From Utricularia gibba (lineage: Eukaryota > Streptophyta > Magnoliopsida > Lamiales > Lentibulariaceae): 53,700 nucleotides of DNA. Below the pieces are notes generated by a model. That model saw nothing but the letters and a program-made list of their open reading frames with translations, was not told the DNA's origin and ran no database searches. Positions 13,001-25,662 of this stretch are shown piece by piece; the stretch's first letter is position 1; each line of letters starts with the position of its first letter. A program made the position numbers and the translations under genes. The stretch covers positions 1 to 53,700 of the forward strand of contig NEEC01000300.1 of the NCBI GenBank assembly GCA_002189035.1, given 5' to 3'.

Positions 13001-14900
13001 CTGTTCCTTGAAAAACCATGTAGGCAACACCGAAAACCGAACGTTAATAAATACATCACTTTCTTTGCCGGGCTACAACTTACTTTGGGCCAAGGCCTAA
13101 GCTGATCTTTTTCCGGTTCCAAGTGCCCCCAAGACCGCCTTCTCAAGTATAAAGTAAGTTTAAAAAAATCATGTGGGGTGCACGTGACATCGTAATTTAA
13201 ACAAATGCATCATTTTTTTTAATCGATTTGCATCCAGTTGACCTCATGAGCCATACAGAATCGGGGTCAAGGACCAAGTTCCCAGCGAGACTGGCCGCCA
13301 CAAAACGAGAAGCGTTCCTTGAAAAACCATGTAGGCAGCCCCGAAAACCGAACGATAATAAATACATCACTTTATTTGCCGGACTACAACTTACTTTGGG
13401 CCAAGGCCTAAGCTGACTTTTCCGGTTCCAGTGCACCCAAAGACCGCCTCCTCAAGTATAAAGTAAGTTGTTGAAAAAATCATGTGGGGTGCACGTGATA
13501 TCGCAATTTAAACAAATGCATCATTTTTTTTCATCGATTTGCATCCTTTGTCCTCATGAGCCATAAAGAATCGGGGGACCAAGTTCCTAGCGAGACTGGC
13601 CGCCACAAAACGAGAAGCTGTTCCTTGAAAAACCATGTAGGCAACACCGAAAACCGAACGTTAATAAATACATCACTTTCTTTGCCGGGCTACAACTTAC
13701 TTTGGGCCAAGGCCTAAGCTGATCTTTTTCCGGTTCCAAGTGCACCCAAGACCGCCTCTCAAGTATAAAGTAAGTTGTTGAAAAAATCATGTGGGGTGCA
13801 CGTGACATCGTAATTTAAACAAATGCATCATTTTTTTTAATCGATTTGCATCCAGTTGACCTCATGAGCCATACAGAATCGGGGTCAAGGACCAAGTTCC
13901 CAGCGAGACTGGCCGCCACAAAACGAGAAGCGGTTCCTTGAAAAACCATGTAGGCAGCCCCGAAAACCGAACGATAATAAATACATCACTTTATTTGCCG
14001 GACTACAACTAACTCTCGGTGCAAGCCAAACCTTACCTTTGTCCGTTCCAGGTGCACCCAAAGACCGCCTGCTCAAGTATAAAGTAAGTTGTTGAAAAAA
14101 TCATGTGGGGTGCACGTGATATCGCAATTTAAACAAATGCAACATTGTATTCATCGATTTGCATCCTTTTGTCCTCATGAGCCATAAAGAATCGCGGGCC
14201 CGGACCAAGTTCCTAGCGAGACTGGCCGCCACAAAACGAGAAGCTGTTCCTTGAAAAACCATGTAGGCAACACCGAAAACCGAACGTTAATAAATACATC
14301 ACTTTCTTTGCCGGGCTACAACTTACTTTGGGCCAAGGCCTAAGCTGATCTTTTTCCGGTTCCAAGTGCACCCAAAGACCGCCTTCTCAAGTATAAAGTA
14401 AGTTGTTGAAAAAATCATGTGGGGTGCACGTGACATCATAATTTAAACAAATGGATCATTTTTTTTATCGATTTGCATCCAGTTGACCTCATGAGCCATA
14501 CAGAATCGGGGTCAAGGACCAAGTTCCCAGCGAGACTGGCCGCCACAAAACGAGAAGCGGTTCCTTGAAAAACCATGTAGGCAGCCCCGAAAACCGAACG
14601 ATAATAAATACATCACTTTATTTGCCGGACTACAAACTTACTTTGGGCAAGCCAAGCCTTACCTTTTTCCCGTTCCAGGTGCACCCAAAGACCCCTCCTC
14701 AAGTATAAAGTAAGTTGTTGAAAAAATCATGTGGGGTGCACGTGATATCGCAATTTAAACAAATGCAACATTGTATTCATCGATTTGCATCCTTTTGTCC
14801 TCATGAGCCATAAAGAATCGCGGGCCCGGACCAAGTTCCTAGCGAGACTGGCCGCCACAAAACGAGAAGCTGTTCCTTGAAAAACCATGTAGGCAACACC
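4037..14900 (+). repeat. Array segment 2: strict A-B alternation
   Basis: Monomer starts: A 4037, B 4351, A 4662, B 4967, A 5282, B 5589, A 5906, B 6210, A 6522, B 6832, A 7148, B 7454, A 7769, B 8074, A 8388, B 8690, A 9005, B 9312, A 9628, B 9942, A 10257, B 10564, A 10878, B 11186, A 11499, B 11799, A 12107, B 12415, A 12728, B 13032, A 13343, B 13649, A 13962, B 14275, A 14589. A copies from 4662 to 7769 keep a B-like variable segment, and A1 sequence predominates from 8388 on. The copies at 11499 and 12107 are mosaics. B copies are mostly B1. Confidence 0.93.
11499..11798 (+). repeat. Mosaic monomer with several A/B switches
   Basis: The head is A (CGATAATAAA), the variable segment is B-like (TTTGGGCAAGCCTAAGCTG, GGTTCCAAGTGC, CCTTCTCAAG), then GTGATATCGC is A, GCATCA plus a T run is B, TAAAATCGGGGCCCGG is A-like, TTCCCAGCG is B, and GCTGTTCC with CAACACC is A. 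The TTTTGT of A is missing before CCTCATGAG. Despite the switches the copy keeps its place in the alternation. Confidence 0.75.
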
Positions 14901-17900
14901 GAAAACCGAACGTTAATAAATACATCACTTTCTTTGCCGGGCTACAACTACTTTGGGCCAAGGCCTAAGCTGATCTTTTTCCGGTTCCAAGTGCACCCAA
15001 AGACCGCCTTCTCAAGTATAAAGTAAGTTGTTGAAAAAATCATGTGGGGTGCACGTGACATCATAATTTAAACAAATGCATCATTTTTTTTAATCGATTT
15101 GCATCCAGTTGACCTCATGAGCCATACAGAATCGGGGTCAAGGACCAAGTTCCCAGCGAGACTGGCCGCCACAAAACGAGAAGCGTTCCTTGAAAAACCA
15201 TGTAGGCAGCCCCCGAAACCGAACGTAATAAATACATCACTTTATTTGCCGGGCTACAACTTACTTTGGGCCAAGGCCTAAGCTGACCTTTTTCCGGTTC
15301 CAAGTGCCCCCCAAGACCGCCTCCTCATGTATAAAGTAAGTTGTTAAAAAAATCATGTGGGGTGCACGTGACATCGTAATTTAAACAAATGCATCATTTT
15401 TTTAAATCGATTTGCATCCAGTTGACCTCATGAGCCATACAGAATCGGGGTCAAGGACCAAGTTCCCAGCGAGACTGGCCGCCACAAAACGAGAAGCGGT
15501 TCCTTGAAAAACCATGTAGGCAGCCCCCGAAAACCGAACGATAATAAATACATCACTTTATTTGCCGGACTACAACTAACTCTCGGCAAGCCAAACCTTA
15601 CCTTTGTCCCGTTCCAGGTGCACCCAAAGACCGCCTGCTCAAGTATAAAGTAAGTTGTTGAAAAAATCATGTGGGGTGCACGTGATATCGCAAATTTAAA
15701 CAAATGCAACATTGTATTCATCGATTTGCATCCTTTTGTCCTCATGAGCCATAAAGAATCGGGCCCGGACCAAGTTCCTAGCGAGACTGGCCGCCACAAA
15801 ACGAGAAGCTGTTCCTTGAAAAACCATGTAGGCAACACCGAAAACCGAACGTTAATAAATACATCACTTTCTTTGCCGGGCTACAACTTACTTTGGGCCA
15901 AGGCCTAAGCTGATCTTTTTCCGGTTCCAAGTGCACCCAAAGACCGCCTCTCAAGTATAAAGTAAGTTGTTGAAAAAATCATGTGGGGTGCACGTGACAT
16001 CATAATTTAAACAAATGCATCATTTTTTTAATCGATTTGCATCCAGTTGACCTCATGAGCCATACAGAATCGGGTCAAGGACCAAGTTCCCAGCGAGACT
16101 GGCCGCCACAAAACGAGAAGCGGTTCCTTGAAAAACCATGTAGGCAACACCGAAAACCGAACGTTAATAAATACATCACTTTCTTTGCCGGGCTACAACT
16201 TACTTTGGGCCAAGGCCTAAGCTGATCTTTTTCCGGTTCCAAGTGCCCCAAAGACCGCCTCCTCAAGTATAAAGTAAGTTGTTGAAAAAATCATGTGGGG
16301 TGCACGTGATATCGTAATTTAAACAAATGCATCATTTGTTTAATCGATTTGCATCCTTTTGTCCTCATGAGCCATAAGAATCGGGGCCCGGACCAAGTTC
16401 CAGCGAGACTGGCCGCCACAAAACGAGAAGCTGTTCCTTGAAAAACCATGTAGGCAACCCGAAAACCGAACGTTAATAAATACATCACTTTCTTTGCCGG
16501 GCTACAACTTACTTTGGGCCAAGCCTAAGCTGATCTTTTTCCGTTCCAAGTGCACCCAAAGACCGCCTTCTCAAGTATAAAGTAAGTTGTTGAAAAAATC
16601 ATGTGGGGTGCACGTGATATCGCAATTTAAACAAATGCAACATTGTATTCATCGATTTGCATCCTTTTGTCCTCATGAGCCATAAAGAATCGCGGGCCCG
16701 ACCAAGTTCCTAGCGAGACTGGCCGCCACAAAACGAGAAGGTTCCTTGAAAAACCATGTAGGCAACACCGAAAACCGAACGTTAATAAATACATCACTTT
16801 CTTTGCCGGGCTACAACTTACTTTGGGCCAAGGCCTAAGCTGATCTTTTTTCCGGTTCCAAGTGCCCCAAGACCGCCTCTCAAGTATAAAGTAGTTGTTA
16901 AAAAAATCATGTGGGGTGCACGTGACATCGTAATTTAAACAAATGCATCATTTTTTTTAATCGATTTGCATCCAGTTGACCTCATGAGCCATACAGAATC
17001 GGGGTCAAGGACCAAGTTCCCAGCGAGACTGGCCGCCACAAAACGAGAAGCGGTTCCTTGAAAAACCATGTAGGCAGCCCCGAAAACCGAACGATAATAA
17101 ATACATCACTTTATTTGCCGGACTACAACTACTTGGCAAGCCAAACCTTACCTTTTTCCCGTTCCAGTGCACCCAAAGACCGCCTCTCAAGTATAAAGTA
17201 AGTTGTTGAAAAAATCATGTGGGGTGCACGTGATATCGCAATTTAAACAAATGCAACATTGTATTCATCGATTTGCATCCTTTTGTCCTCATGAGCCATA
17301 AAGAATCGCGGGGACCAAGTTCCAGCGAGACTGGCCGCCACAAAACGAGAAGCTGTTCCTTGAAAAACCATGTAGGCAACACCGAAAACCGAACGTTAAT
17401 AAATACATCACTTTCTTTGCCGGGCTACAACTTACTTTGGGCCAAGGCCTAAGCTGATCTTTTTCCGGTTCCAAGTGCCCAAAGACCGCCTTCTCAAGTA
17501 TAAAGTAAGTTGTTGAAAAAATCATGTGGGGTGCACGTGATATCGCAATTTAAACAAATGCAACATTGTATTCATCGATTTGCATCCTTTTGTCCTCATG
17601 AGCCATAAAGAATCGCGGGCCCGACCAAGTTCCTAGCGAGACTGGCCGCCACAAAACGAGAAGCTGTTCCTTGAAAAACCATGTAGGCAACACCGAAAAC
17701 CGAACGTTAATAAATACATCACTTTCTTTGCCGGGCTACAACTTACTTTGGGCCAAGGCCTAAGCTGATCTTTTTCCGGTTCCAAGTGCCCCCAAGACCG
17801 CCTCCTCAGTATAAAGTATGTTGTTAAAAAAATCATGTGGGGTGCACGTGACATCGTAATTTAAACAAATGCATCATTTTTTTAATCGATTTGCATCCAG

Positions 17901-18007
17901 TTGACCTCATGAGCCATACAGAATCGGGGTCAAGGACCAAGTTCCCAGCGAGACTGGCCGCCACAAAACGAGAAGCGGTTCCTTGAAAAACCATGTAGGC
18001 AGCCCCC
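14901..18007 (+). repeat. Array segment 3: scrambled, run of B-headed copies
   Basis: Monomer starts: B 14901, B 15215, A 15529, B 15840, B 16152, B 16461, B 16770, A 17082, B 17384, B 17695. Alternation fails five times within 3.1 kb. The copies at 16461 and 17384 have a B head joined to a complete A tail (GTGATATCGC, CAACATTGTATTCATCG, GGCAACACC) and are then followed by another B head. This is what unequal exchange between misaligned A and B copies would leave. The B2 subfamily first becomes common here (15215, 17695). Confidence 0.92.
16461..16769 (+). repeat. Chimeric monomer: B head with A tail
   Basis: The first half is B (CGTTAATAAA, GGGCCAAGCCTAAGC, CCTTCTCAAG). The second half is fully A (GTGATATCGC, CAACATTGTATTCATCG, CTTTTGTCC, TTCCTAGCG), and the next copy at 16770 is again B-headed. 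The switch lies in the conserved AAGTAAGTTGTTGAAAAA block. The copy at 17384 has the same structure. Confidence 0.8.
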
Positions 18008-20161
18008 GAAAACCGAACGATAATAAATACATCACTTTATTTGCCGGACTACAACTAACTTTGCAAGCCCCTTACCTTTTCCGTTCCAGTGCACCCAAAG
18101 ACCGCCTCTCAAGTATAAAGTAAGTTGTTGAAAAAATCATGTGGGGTGCACGTGATATCGCAATTTAAACAAATGCAACATTGTATTCATCGATTTGCAT
18201 CCTTTTGTCCTCATGAGCCATAAAGAATCGCGGGCCCGGACCAAGTTCCTAGCGAGACTGGCCGCCACAAAACGAGAAGCTGTTCCTTGAAAAACCATGT
18301 AGGCAACACCGAAAACCGAACGTTAATAAATACATCACTTTCTTTGCCGGCTACAACTTACTTTTGGGCCAAGGCCTAAGCTGATCTTTTTCCGGTTCCA
18401 AGTGCCCCCAAGACCGCCTCCTCATGTATAAAGTAAGTTGTTAAAAAATCATGTGGGGTGCACGTGACATCGTAATTTAAACAAATGGATCATTTTTTTT
18501 AATCGATTTGCATCCAGTTGACCTCATGAGCCATACAGAATCGGGGTCAAGGACCAAGTTCCCAGCGAGACTGGCCGCCACAAAACGAGAAGCGGTTCCT
18601 TGAAAAACCATGTAGGCAGCCCCCGAAAACCGAACGATAATAAATACATCACTTTATTTGCCGGACTACAACTACTCTGGGCAAGCCAAACCTTACCTTT
18701 TTCCCGTTCCAGGTGCACCCAAAGACCGCCTCTCAAGTATAAAGTAAGTTGTTGAAAAAATCATGTGGGGTGCACGTGATATCGCAATTTAAACAAATGC
18801 AACATTGTATTCATCGATTTGCATCCTTTTGTCCTCATGAGCCATAAAGAATCGCGGGCCCGGACCAAGTTCCTAGCGAGACTGGCCGCCACAAAACGAG
18901 AAGCTGTTCCTTGAAAAACCATGTAGGCAACACCGAAAACCGAACGTTAATAAATACATCACTTTCTTTGCCGGGCTACAACTTACTTTGGGCCAAGGCC
19001 TAAGCTGATCTTTTTCCGGTTCCCAAGTGCCCCCCAAGACCGCCTCCTCAGTATAAAGTTGAAAAAATCATGTGGGGTGCACGTGACATCGTAATTTAAA
19101 CAAATGATCATTTTTTTTAATCGATTTGCATCCAGTTGACCTCATGAGCCATACAGAATCGGGTCAAGGACCAAGTTCCCAGCGAGACTGGCCGCCACAA
19201 AACGAGAAGCGGTTCCTTGAAAAACCATGTAGGCAGCCCCCGAAAACCGAACGATAATAAATACATCACTTTATTTGCCGGACTACAACTAACTCTCCAA
19301 GCCAAACCTTACCTTTGTCCCGTTCCAGTGCACCCAAAGACCGCCCTCAAGTATAAAGTAAGTTGTTGAAAAAATCATGTGGGTGCACGTGATATCGCAA
19401 TTTAAACAAATGCAACATTGTATTCATCGATTTGCATCCTTTTGTCCTCATGAGCCATAAAGAATCGCGGGCCCGGACCAAGTTCCTAGCGAGACTGGCC
19501 GCCACAAAACGAGAAGCTGTTCCTTGAAAAACCATGTAGGCAACACCGAAAACCGAACGTTAATAAATACATCACTTTCTTTGCCGGGCTACAACTTACT
19601 TTGGGCCAAGGCCTAAGCTGATCTTTTTCCGGTTCCAAGTGCCCCCAAGACCGCCTCCTCAGTATAAAGTAGTTGTTAAAAAAATCATGTGGGGTGCACG
19701 TGACATCGTAATTTAAACAAAATCATTTTTTTAATCGATTTGCATCCAGTTGACCTCATGAGCCATACAGAATCGGGGTCAAGGACCAAGTTCCCAGCGA
19801 GACTGGCCGCCACAAAACGAGAAGCGGTTCCTTGAAAAACCATGTAGGCACCCCGAAAACCGAACGATAATAAATACATCACTTTATTTGCCGGACTACA
19901 ACTAACTCTCGGCAAGCCAAACCTTACCTTTGTCCCGTTCCAGGTGCACCCAAAGACCGCCTCAAGTATAAAGTAAGTTGTTGAAAAAATCATGTGGGGT
20001 GCACGTGATATCGCAATTTAAACAAATGCAACATTGTTTCATCGATTTGCATCCTTTTGTCCTCATGAGCCATAAAGAATCGCGGGCCCGGACCAAGTTC
20101 CTAGCGAGACTGGCCGCCACAAAACGAGAAGCTGTTCCTTGAAAAACCATGTAGGCAACCC
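18008..20161 (+). repeat. Array segment 4: short regular A-B stretch
   Basis: Monomer starts: A 18008, B 18311, A 18625, B 18935, A 19242, B 19548, A 19855. The order is regular, but monomers are slightly short (303-314 bp) because of small losses in the variable segment of A (for example AACTTTGCAAGCCCC near 18057) and between CTCAGTATAAAG and TTGAAAAA in B near 19050. B copies are mainly of the B2 kind, with CGTAAT. No other sequence is present. Confidence 0.92.
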
Positions 20162-20447
20162 GAAAACCGAACGTTAATAAATACATCACTTTCTTTGCCG
20201 GGCTACAACTTACTTGGGCCAAGGCCTAAGCTGTTCCGGTTCCAAGTGCACCCAAAGACCGCCTTCTCAAGTATAAAGTAAGTTGTTAAAAAAATCATGT
20301 GGGGTGCACGTGATTTAAACAAATGCACATTTTTTTAATCGATTTGCATCCTTTGACCTCATGAGCCATAAGAATCGGGGACCAAGTTCCCAGCGACTGG
20401 CCGCCACAAAACGAGAAGCTGTTCCTTGAAAAACCATGTAGGCACCC
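20162..20447 (+). repeat. Short mosaic monomer, 286 bp
   Basis: A B head is followed by several losses: GCTGTTCCGG near 20232 lacks the usual ATCTTTT, CACGTGATTTAAAC near 20307 lacks the ATATCGCA or ACATCATA block, and CAGCGACTGG near 20392 lacks GA. The tail mixes CCTTTGACC with GCTGTTCC. It is followed by a B head, so it also breaks alternation. Confidence 0.8.
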
Positions 20448-23400
20448 GAAAACCGAACGTTAATAAATACATCACTTTCTTTGCCGGCTACAACTTACTT
20501 TGGGCCAAGGCCTAAGCTGATCTTTTTCCGGTTCCAAGTGCCCCCCAAGACCGCCTCCTCAAGTATAAAGTAGTTGTTAAAAAAATCATGTGGGGTGCAC
20601 GTGACATCGTAATTTAAACAAATGCATCATTTTTTTTAATCGATTTGTTTTGACCTCATGAGCCATACAGAATCGGGTCAAGGACCAAGTTCCCAGCGAG
20701 ACTGGCCGCCACAAAACGAGAAGCGGTTCCTTGAAAAACCATGTAGGCAGCCCCCGAAAACCGAACGATAATAAATACATCACTTTATTTGCCGGACTAC
20801 AACTAACTCTCGGCAAGCCAAACCTTACCTTTTCCCGTTCCAGGTGCACCCAAGACCGCCTGCTCAAGTATAAAGTAAGTTGTTGAAAAAATCATGTGGG
20901 GTGCACGTGATATCGCAATTTAAACAAATGCAACATTGTATTCATCGATTTGCATCCTTTTGTCCTCATGAGCCATAAAGAATCGCGGGCCCGGACCAAG
21001 TTCCTAGCGAGACTGGCCGCCACAAAACGAGAAGCTGTTCCTTGAAAAACCATGTAGGCACCGAAAACCGAACGTTAATAAATACATCACTTTCTTTGCC
21101 GGCTACAACTTACTTTGGGCCAAGGCCTAAGCTGATCTTTTTCCGGTTCCAAGTGCCCCCAAGACCGCCTCTCAAGTATAAAGTAAGTTGTTAAAAAAAT
21201 CATGTGGGGTGCACGTGACATCGTAATTTAAACAAATGGATCATTTTTTTAATCGATTTGCATCCAGTTGACCTCATGAGCCATACAGAATCGGGGTCAA
21301 GGACCAAGTTCCCAGCGAGACTGGCCGCCACAAAACGAGAAGCGGTTCCTTGAAAAACCATGTAGGCAGCCCCCGAAAACCGAACGATAATAAATACATC
21401 ACTTTATTTGCCGGACTACAACTAACTTTGGCCAAGCCTAAGCTGACCTTTTCCCGTTCCAGTGCACCCAAAGACCCTCTCAAGTATAAAGTAAGTTGTT
21501 GAAAAAATCATGTGGGGTGCACGTGATATCGCAATTTAAACAAATGCAACATTGTTTCATCGATTTGCATCCTTTTGTCCTCATGAGCCATAAAGAATCG
21601 CGGGCCCGGACCAAGTTCCTAGCGAGACTGGCCGCCACAAAACGAGAAGCTGTTCCTTGAAAAACCATGTAGGCAACACCGAAAACCGAACGTTAATAAA
21701 TACATCACTTTCTTTGCCGGGCTACAACTTACTTTGGGCCAAGGCCTAAGCTGATCTTTTTCCGGTTCCAAGTGCACCCAAAGACCGCCTTCTCAAGTAT
21801 AAAGTAAGTTGTTGAAAAAATCATGTGGGGTGCACGTGACATCGCAATTTAAACAAATGCATCATTTTTTCATCGATTTGCATCCTTTTGACCTCATGAG
21901 CCATAAAGAATCGGGGGACCAAGTTCCAGCGAGACTGGCCGCCACAAAACGAGAAGCTGTTCCTTGAAAAACCATGTAGGCACCGAAAACCGAACGTTAA
22001 TAAATACATCACTTTCTTTGCCGGGCTACAACTTACTTTGGGCCAAGGCCTAAGCTGACCTTTTTCCGGTTCCAAGTGCCCCCCAAGACCGCCTCCTCAT
22101 GTATAAAGTATGTTGTTAAAAAAATCATGTGGGGTGCACGTGACATCGTAATTTAAACAAATGCATCATTTTTTTTAATCGATTTGCATCCAGTTGACCT
22201 CATGAGCCATACAGAATCGGGGTCAAGGACCAAGTTCCCAGCGAGACTGGCCGCCACAAACGAGAAGTTCCTTGAAAAACCATGTAGGCACCCCCGAAAA
22301 CCGAACGATAATAAATACATCACTTTATTTGCCGGCTACAACTACTTCCAAGCCTAAGCTGACCTTTTCCCGTTCCAAGTGCCCCAAAGACCGCCTCTCA
22401 AGTATAAAGTAAGTTGTTGAAAAAATCATGTGGGGTGCACGTGATATCGCAATTTAAACAAATGCAACATTTTATTCATCGATTTGCATCCTTTTGTCCT
22501 CATGAGCCATAAAGAATCGGGGCCCGGACCAAGTTCCTAGCGAGACTGGCCGCCACAAAACGAGAAGCTGTTCCTTGAAAAACCATGTAGGCAACACCGA
22601 AAACCGAACGTTAATAAATACATCACTTTCTTTGCCGGCTACAACTTACTTTGGGCCAAGCCTAAGCTGATCTTTTTCCGGTTCCAAGTGCCCCAAGACC
22701 GCCTCTCATGTATAAAGTATGTTTGAAAAAATCATGTGGGGTGCACGTGACATCGTAATTTAAACAAATGCATCATTTTTTTTAATCGATTTGCATCCAT
22801 TTGACCTCATGAGCCATACAGAATCGGGGTCGGACCAAGTTCCCAGCGAGACTGGCCGCCACAAAACGAGAAGCGGTTCCTTGAAAAACCATGTAGGCAG
22901 CCCCGAAAACCGAACGATAATAAATACATCACTTTATTTGCCGGACTACAACTTACAAGCCAAAACCTTTTCCCGTTCCAGTGCACCCAAAGACCGCCTC
23001 TCAAGTATAAAGTAAGTTGTTGAAAAAATCATGTGGGGTGCACGTGATATCGCAATTTAAACAAATGCATCATTTTTTAATCGATTTGCATCCAGTTGAC
23101 CTCATGAGCCATACAGAATCGGGGGGACCAAGTTCCAGCGAGACTGGCCGCCACAAAACGAGAAGCTGTTCCTTGAAAAACCATGTAGGCAACCGAAAAC
23201 CGAACGTAATAAATACATCACTTTTTTGCCGGGCTACAACTTACTTTGGGCCAAGGCCTAAGCTGACCTTTTTCCGGTTCCAAGTGCACCCAAAGACCGC
23301 CTTCTCAAGTATAAAGTAAGTTGTTGAAAAAATCATGTGGGGTGCACGTGATCGCAATTTAAACAAATGCACATTGTTTCATCGATTTGCATCCTTTTGT

Positions 23401-25053
23401 CCTCATGAGCCATAAGAATCGGGGACCAAGTTCCTAGCGAGACTGGCCGCCACAAAACGAGAAGCTGTTCCTTGAAAAACCATGTAGGCAACACCGAAAA
23501 CCGAACGTTAATAAATACATCACTTTCTTTGCCGGGCTACAACTTACTTTGGGCCAAGGCCTAAGCTGATCTTTTTTCCGTTCCAAGTGCCCCCCAAGAC
23601 CGCCTCCTCATGTATAAAGTATGTTGTTAAAAAAATCATGTGGGGTGCACGTGACATCGTAATTTAAACAAATGGATCATTTTTTTAATCGATTTGCATC
23701 CAGTTGACCTCATGAGCCATACAGAATCGGGGTCAAGGACCAAGTTCCCAGCGAGACTGGCCGCCACAAAACGAGAAGCGGTTCCTTGAAAAACCATGTA
23801 GGCAGCCCCCGAAAACCGAACGATAATAAATACATCACTTTATTTGCCGGACTACAACTAACTCTCGTGCAAGCCAAACCTTACCTTTGTCCCGTTCCAG
23901 TGCACCCAAAGACCGCCTGCTCAAGTATAAAGTAAGTTGTTGAAAAAATCATGTGGGGTGCACGTGATATCGCAATTTAAACAAATGCAACATTGTATTC
24001 ATCGATTTGCATCCTTTTGTCCTCATGAGCCATAAAGAATCGCGGGCCCGGAAGTTCCTAGCGAGACTGGCCGCCACAAAACGAGAAGCTGTTCCTTGAA
24101 AAACCATGTAGGCAACACCGAAAACCGAACGTTAATAAATACATCACTTTCTTTGCCGGGCTACAACTTACTTTGGGCCAAGGCCTAAGCTGACCTTTTT
24201 CCGTTCCAAGTGCCCCCAAGACCGCCTCCTCAGTATAAAGTAGTTGTTTAAAAAAATCATGTGGGTGCACGTGACATCGTAATTTAAACAAATGCATCAT
24301 TTTTTTTAATCGATTTGCATCCAGTTGACCTCATGAGCCATACAGAATCGGGTCAAGGACCAAGTTCCCAGCGAGACTGGCCGCCACAAAACGAGAAGCG
24401 GTTCCTTGAAAAACCATGTAGGCAGCCCCGAAAACCGAACGATAATAAATACATCACTTTATTTGCCGGACTACAACTACTCTCGGGCAAGCCAAACCTT
24501 ACCTTTGTCCCGTTCCAGTGCACCCAAAGACCGCCTCTCAAGTATAAAGTAAGTTGTTGAAAAAATCATGTGGGGTGCACGTGATATCGCAATTTAAACA
24601 AATGCAACATTGTATTCATCGATTTGCATCCTTTTGTCCTCATGAGCCATAAAGAATCGCGGGCCCGGACCAAGTTCCTAGCGAGACTGGCCGCCACAAA
24701 ACGAGAAGCTGTTCCTTGAAAAACCATGTAGGCAACACCGAAAACCGAACGTTAATAAATACATCACTTTCTTTGCCGGGCTACAACTTACTTTGGGCCA
24801 AGGCCTAAGCTGATCTTTTTCCGGTTCCAAGTGCACCCAAAGACCGCCTTCTCAAGTATAAAGTAAGTTGTTGAAAAAATCATGTGGGGTGCACGTGACA
24901 TATAATTTAAACAAATGCATCATTTTTTTTTAATCGATTTGCATCCAGTTGACCTCATGAGCCATACAGAATCGGGGTCAAGGACCAAGTTCCCAGCGAG
25001 ACTGGCCGCCACAAAACGAGAAGCGGTTCCTTGAAAAACCATGTAGGCACCCC

Positions 25054-25662
25054 GAAAACCGAACGATAATAAATACATCACTTTATTTGCCGGACTACAA
25101 CTTACTTGGCCAAGGCCTAAGCTGACCTTTTTCCGTTCCAAGTGCCCCCAAGACCGCCTCCTCAGTATAAAGTAGTTGTTAAAAAAATCATGTGGGTGCA
25201 CGTGACATCGTAATTTAAACAAATGCATCATTTTTTTTAATCGATTTGCATCCAGTTGACCTCATGAGCCATAAAGAATCGGGTGACCAAGTTCCCAGCG
25301 AGACTGGCCGCCACAAAACGAGAAGCGTTCCTTGAAAAACCATGTAGGCACCCGAAAACCGAACGATAATAAATACATCACTTTCTTTGCCGGGCTACAA
25401 CAACTTACTTTGCAAGCCAAACCTTACCTTTTCCCGTTCCAAGTGCACCCAAAGACCGCCTTCTCAAGTATAAAGTAAGTTGTTGAAAAAATCATGTGGG
25501 GTGCACGTGATATCGCAATTTAAACAAATGCAACATTTTTTCATCGATTTGCATCCTTTGACCTCATGAGCCATAAAGAATCGCGGGCCCGACCAAGTTC
25601 CTAGCGAGACTGGCCGCCACAAAACGAGAAGCTGTTCCTTGAAAAACCATGTAGGCAACACC
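25054..25662 (+). repeat. A-A junction with mosaic copies
   Basis: The copy at 25054 has an A head (CGATAATAAA, TTTATTTGCCGG), a B-like variable segment (GGCCAAGGCCTAAGCTGAC) and a B tail (CAGTTGACC, TTCCCAGCG). The next copy at 25354 has another A head but reads CTTTCTTTGCCGGGC (B) before CAAGCCAAACCTTACC (A). With 26576/26886 this is one of only two A-A junctions; the other 15 breaks are B-B. Confidence 0.75.

Noticed and set aside
15428-15838. Longest open frame on the minus strand (136 codons), and many similar 60-118-codon frames on both strands throughout the window
   Set aside because: The same few frames recur with the repeat, are ended by the same stops, shift with every small indel and show no codon-position bias. 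The monomer length is not a stable multiple of three. They follow from high copy-to-copy identity, not from coding.
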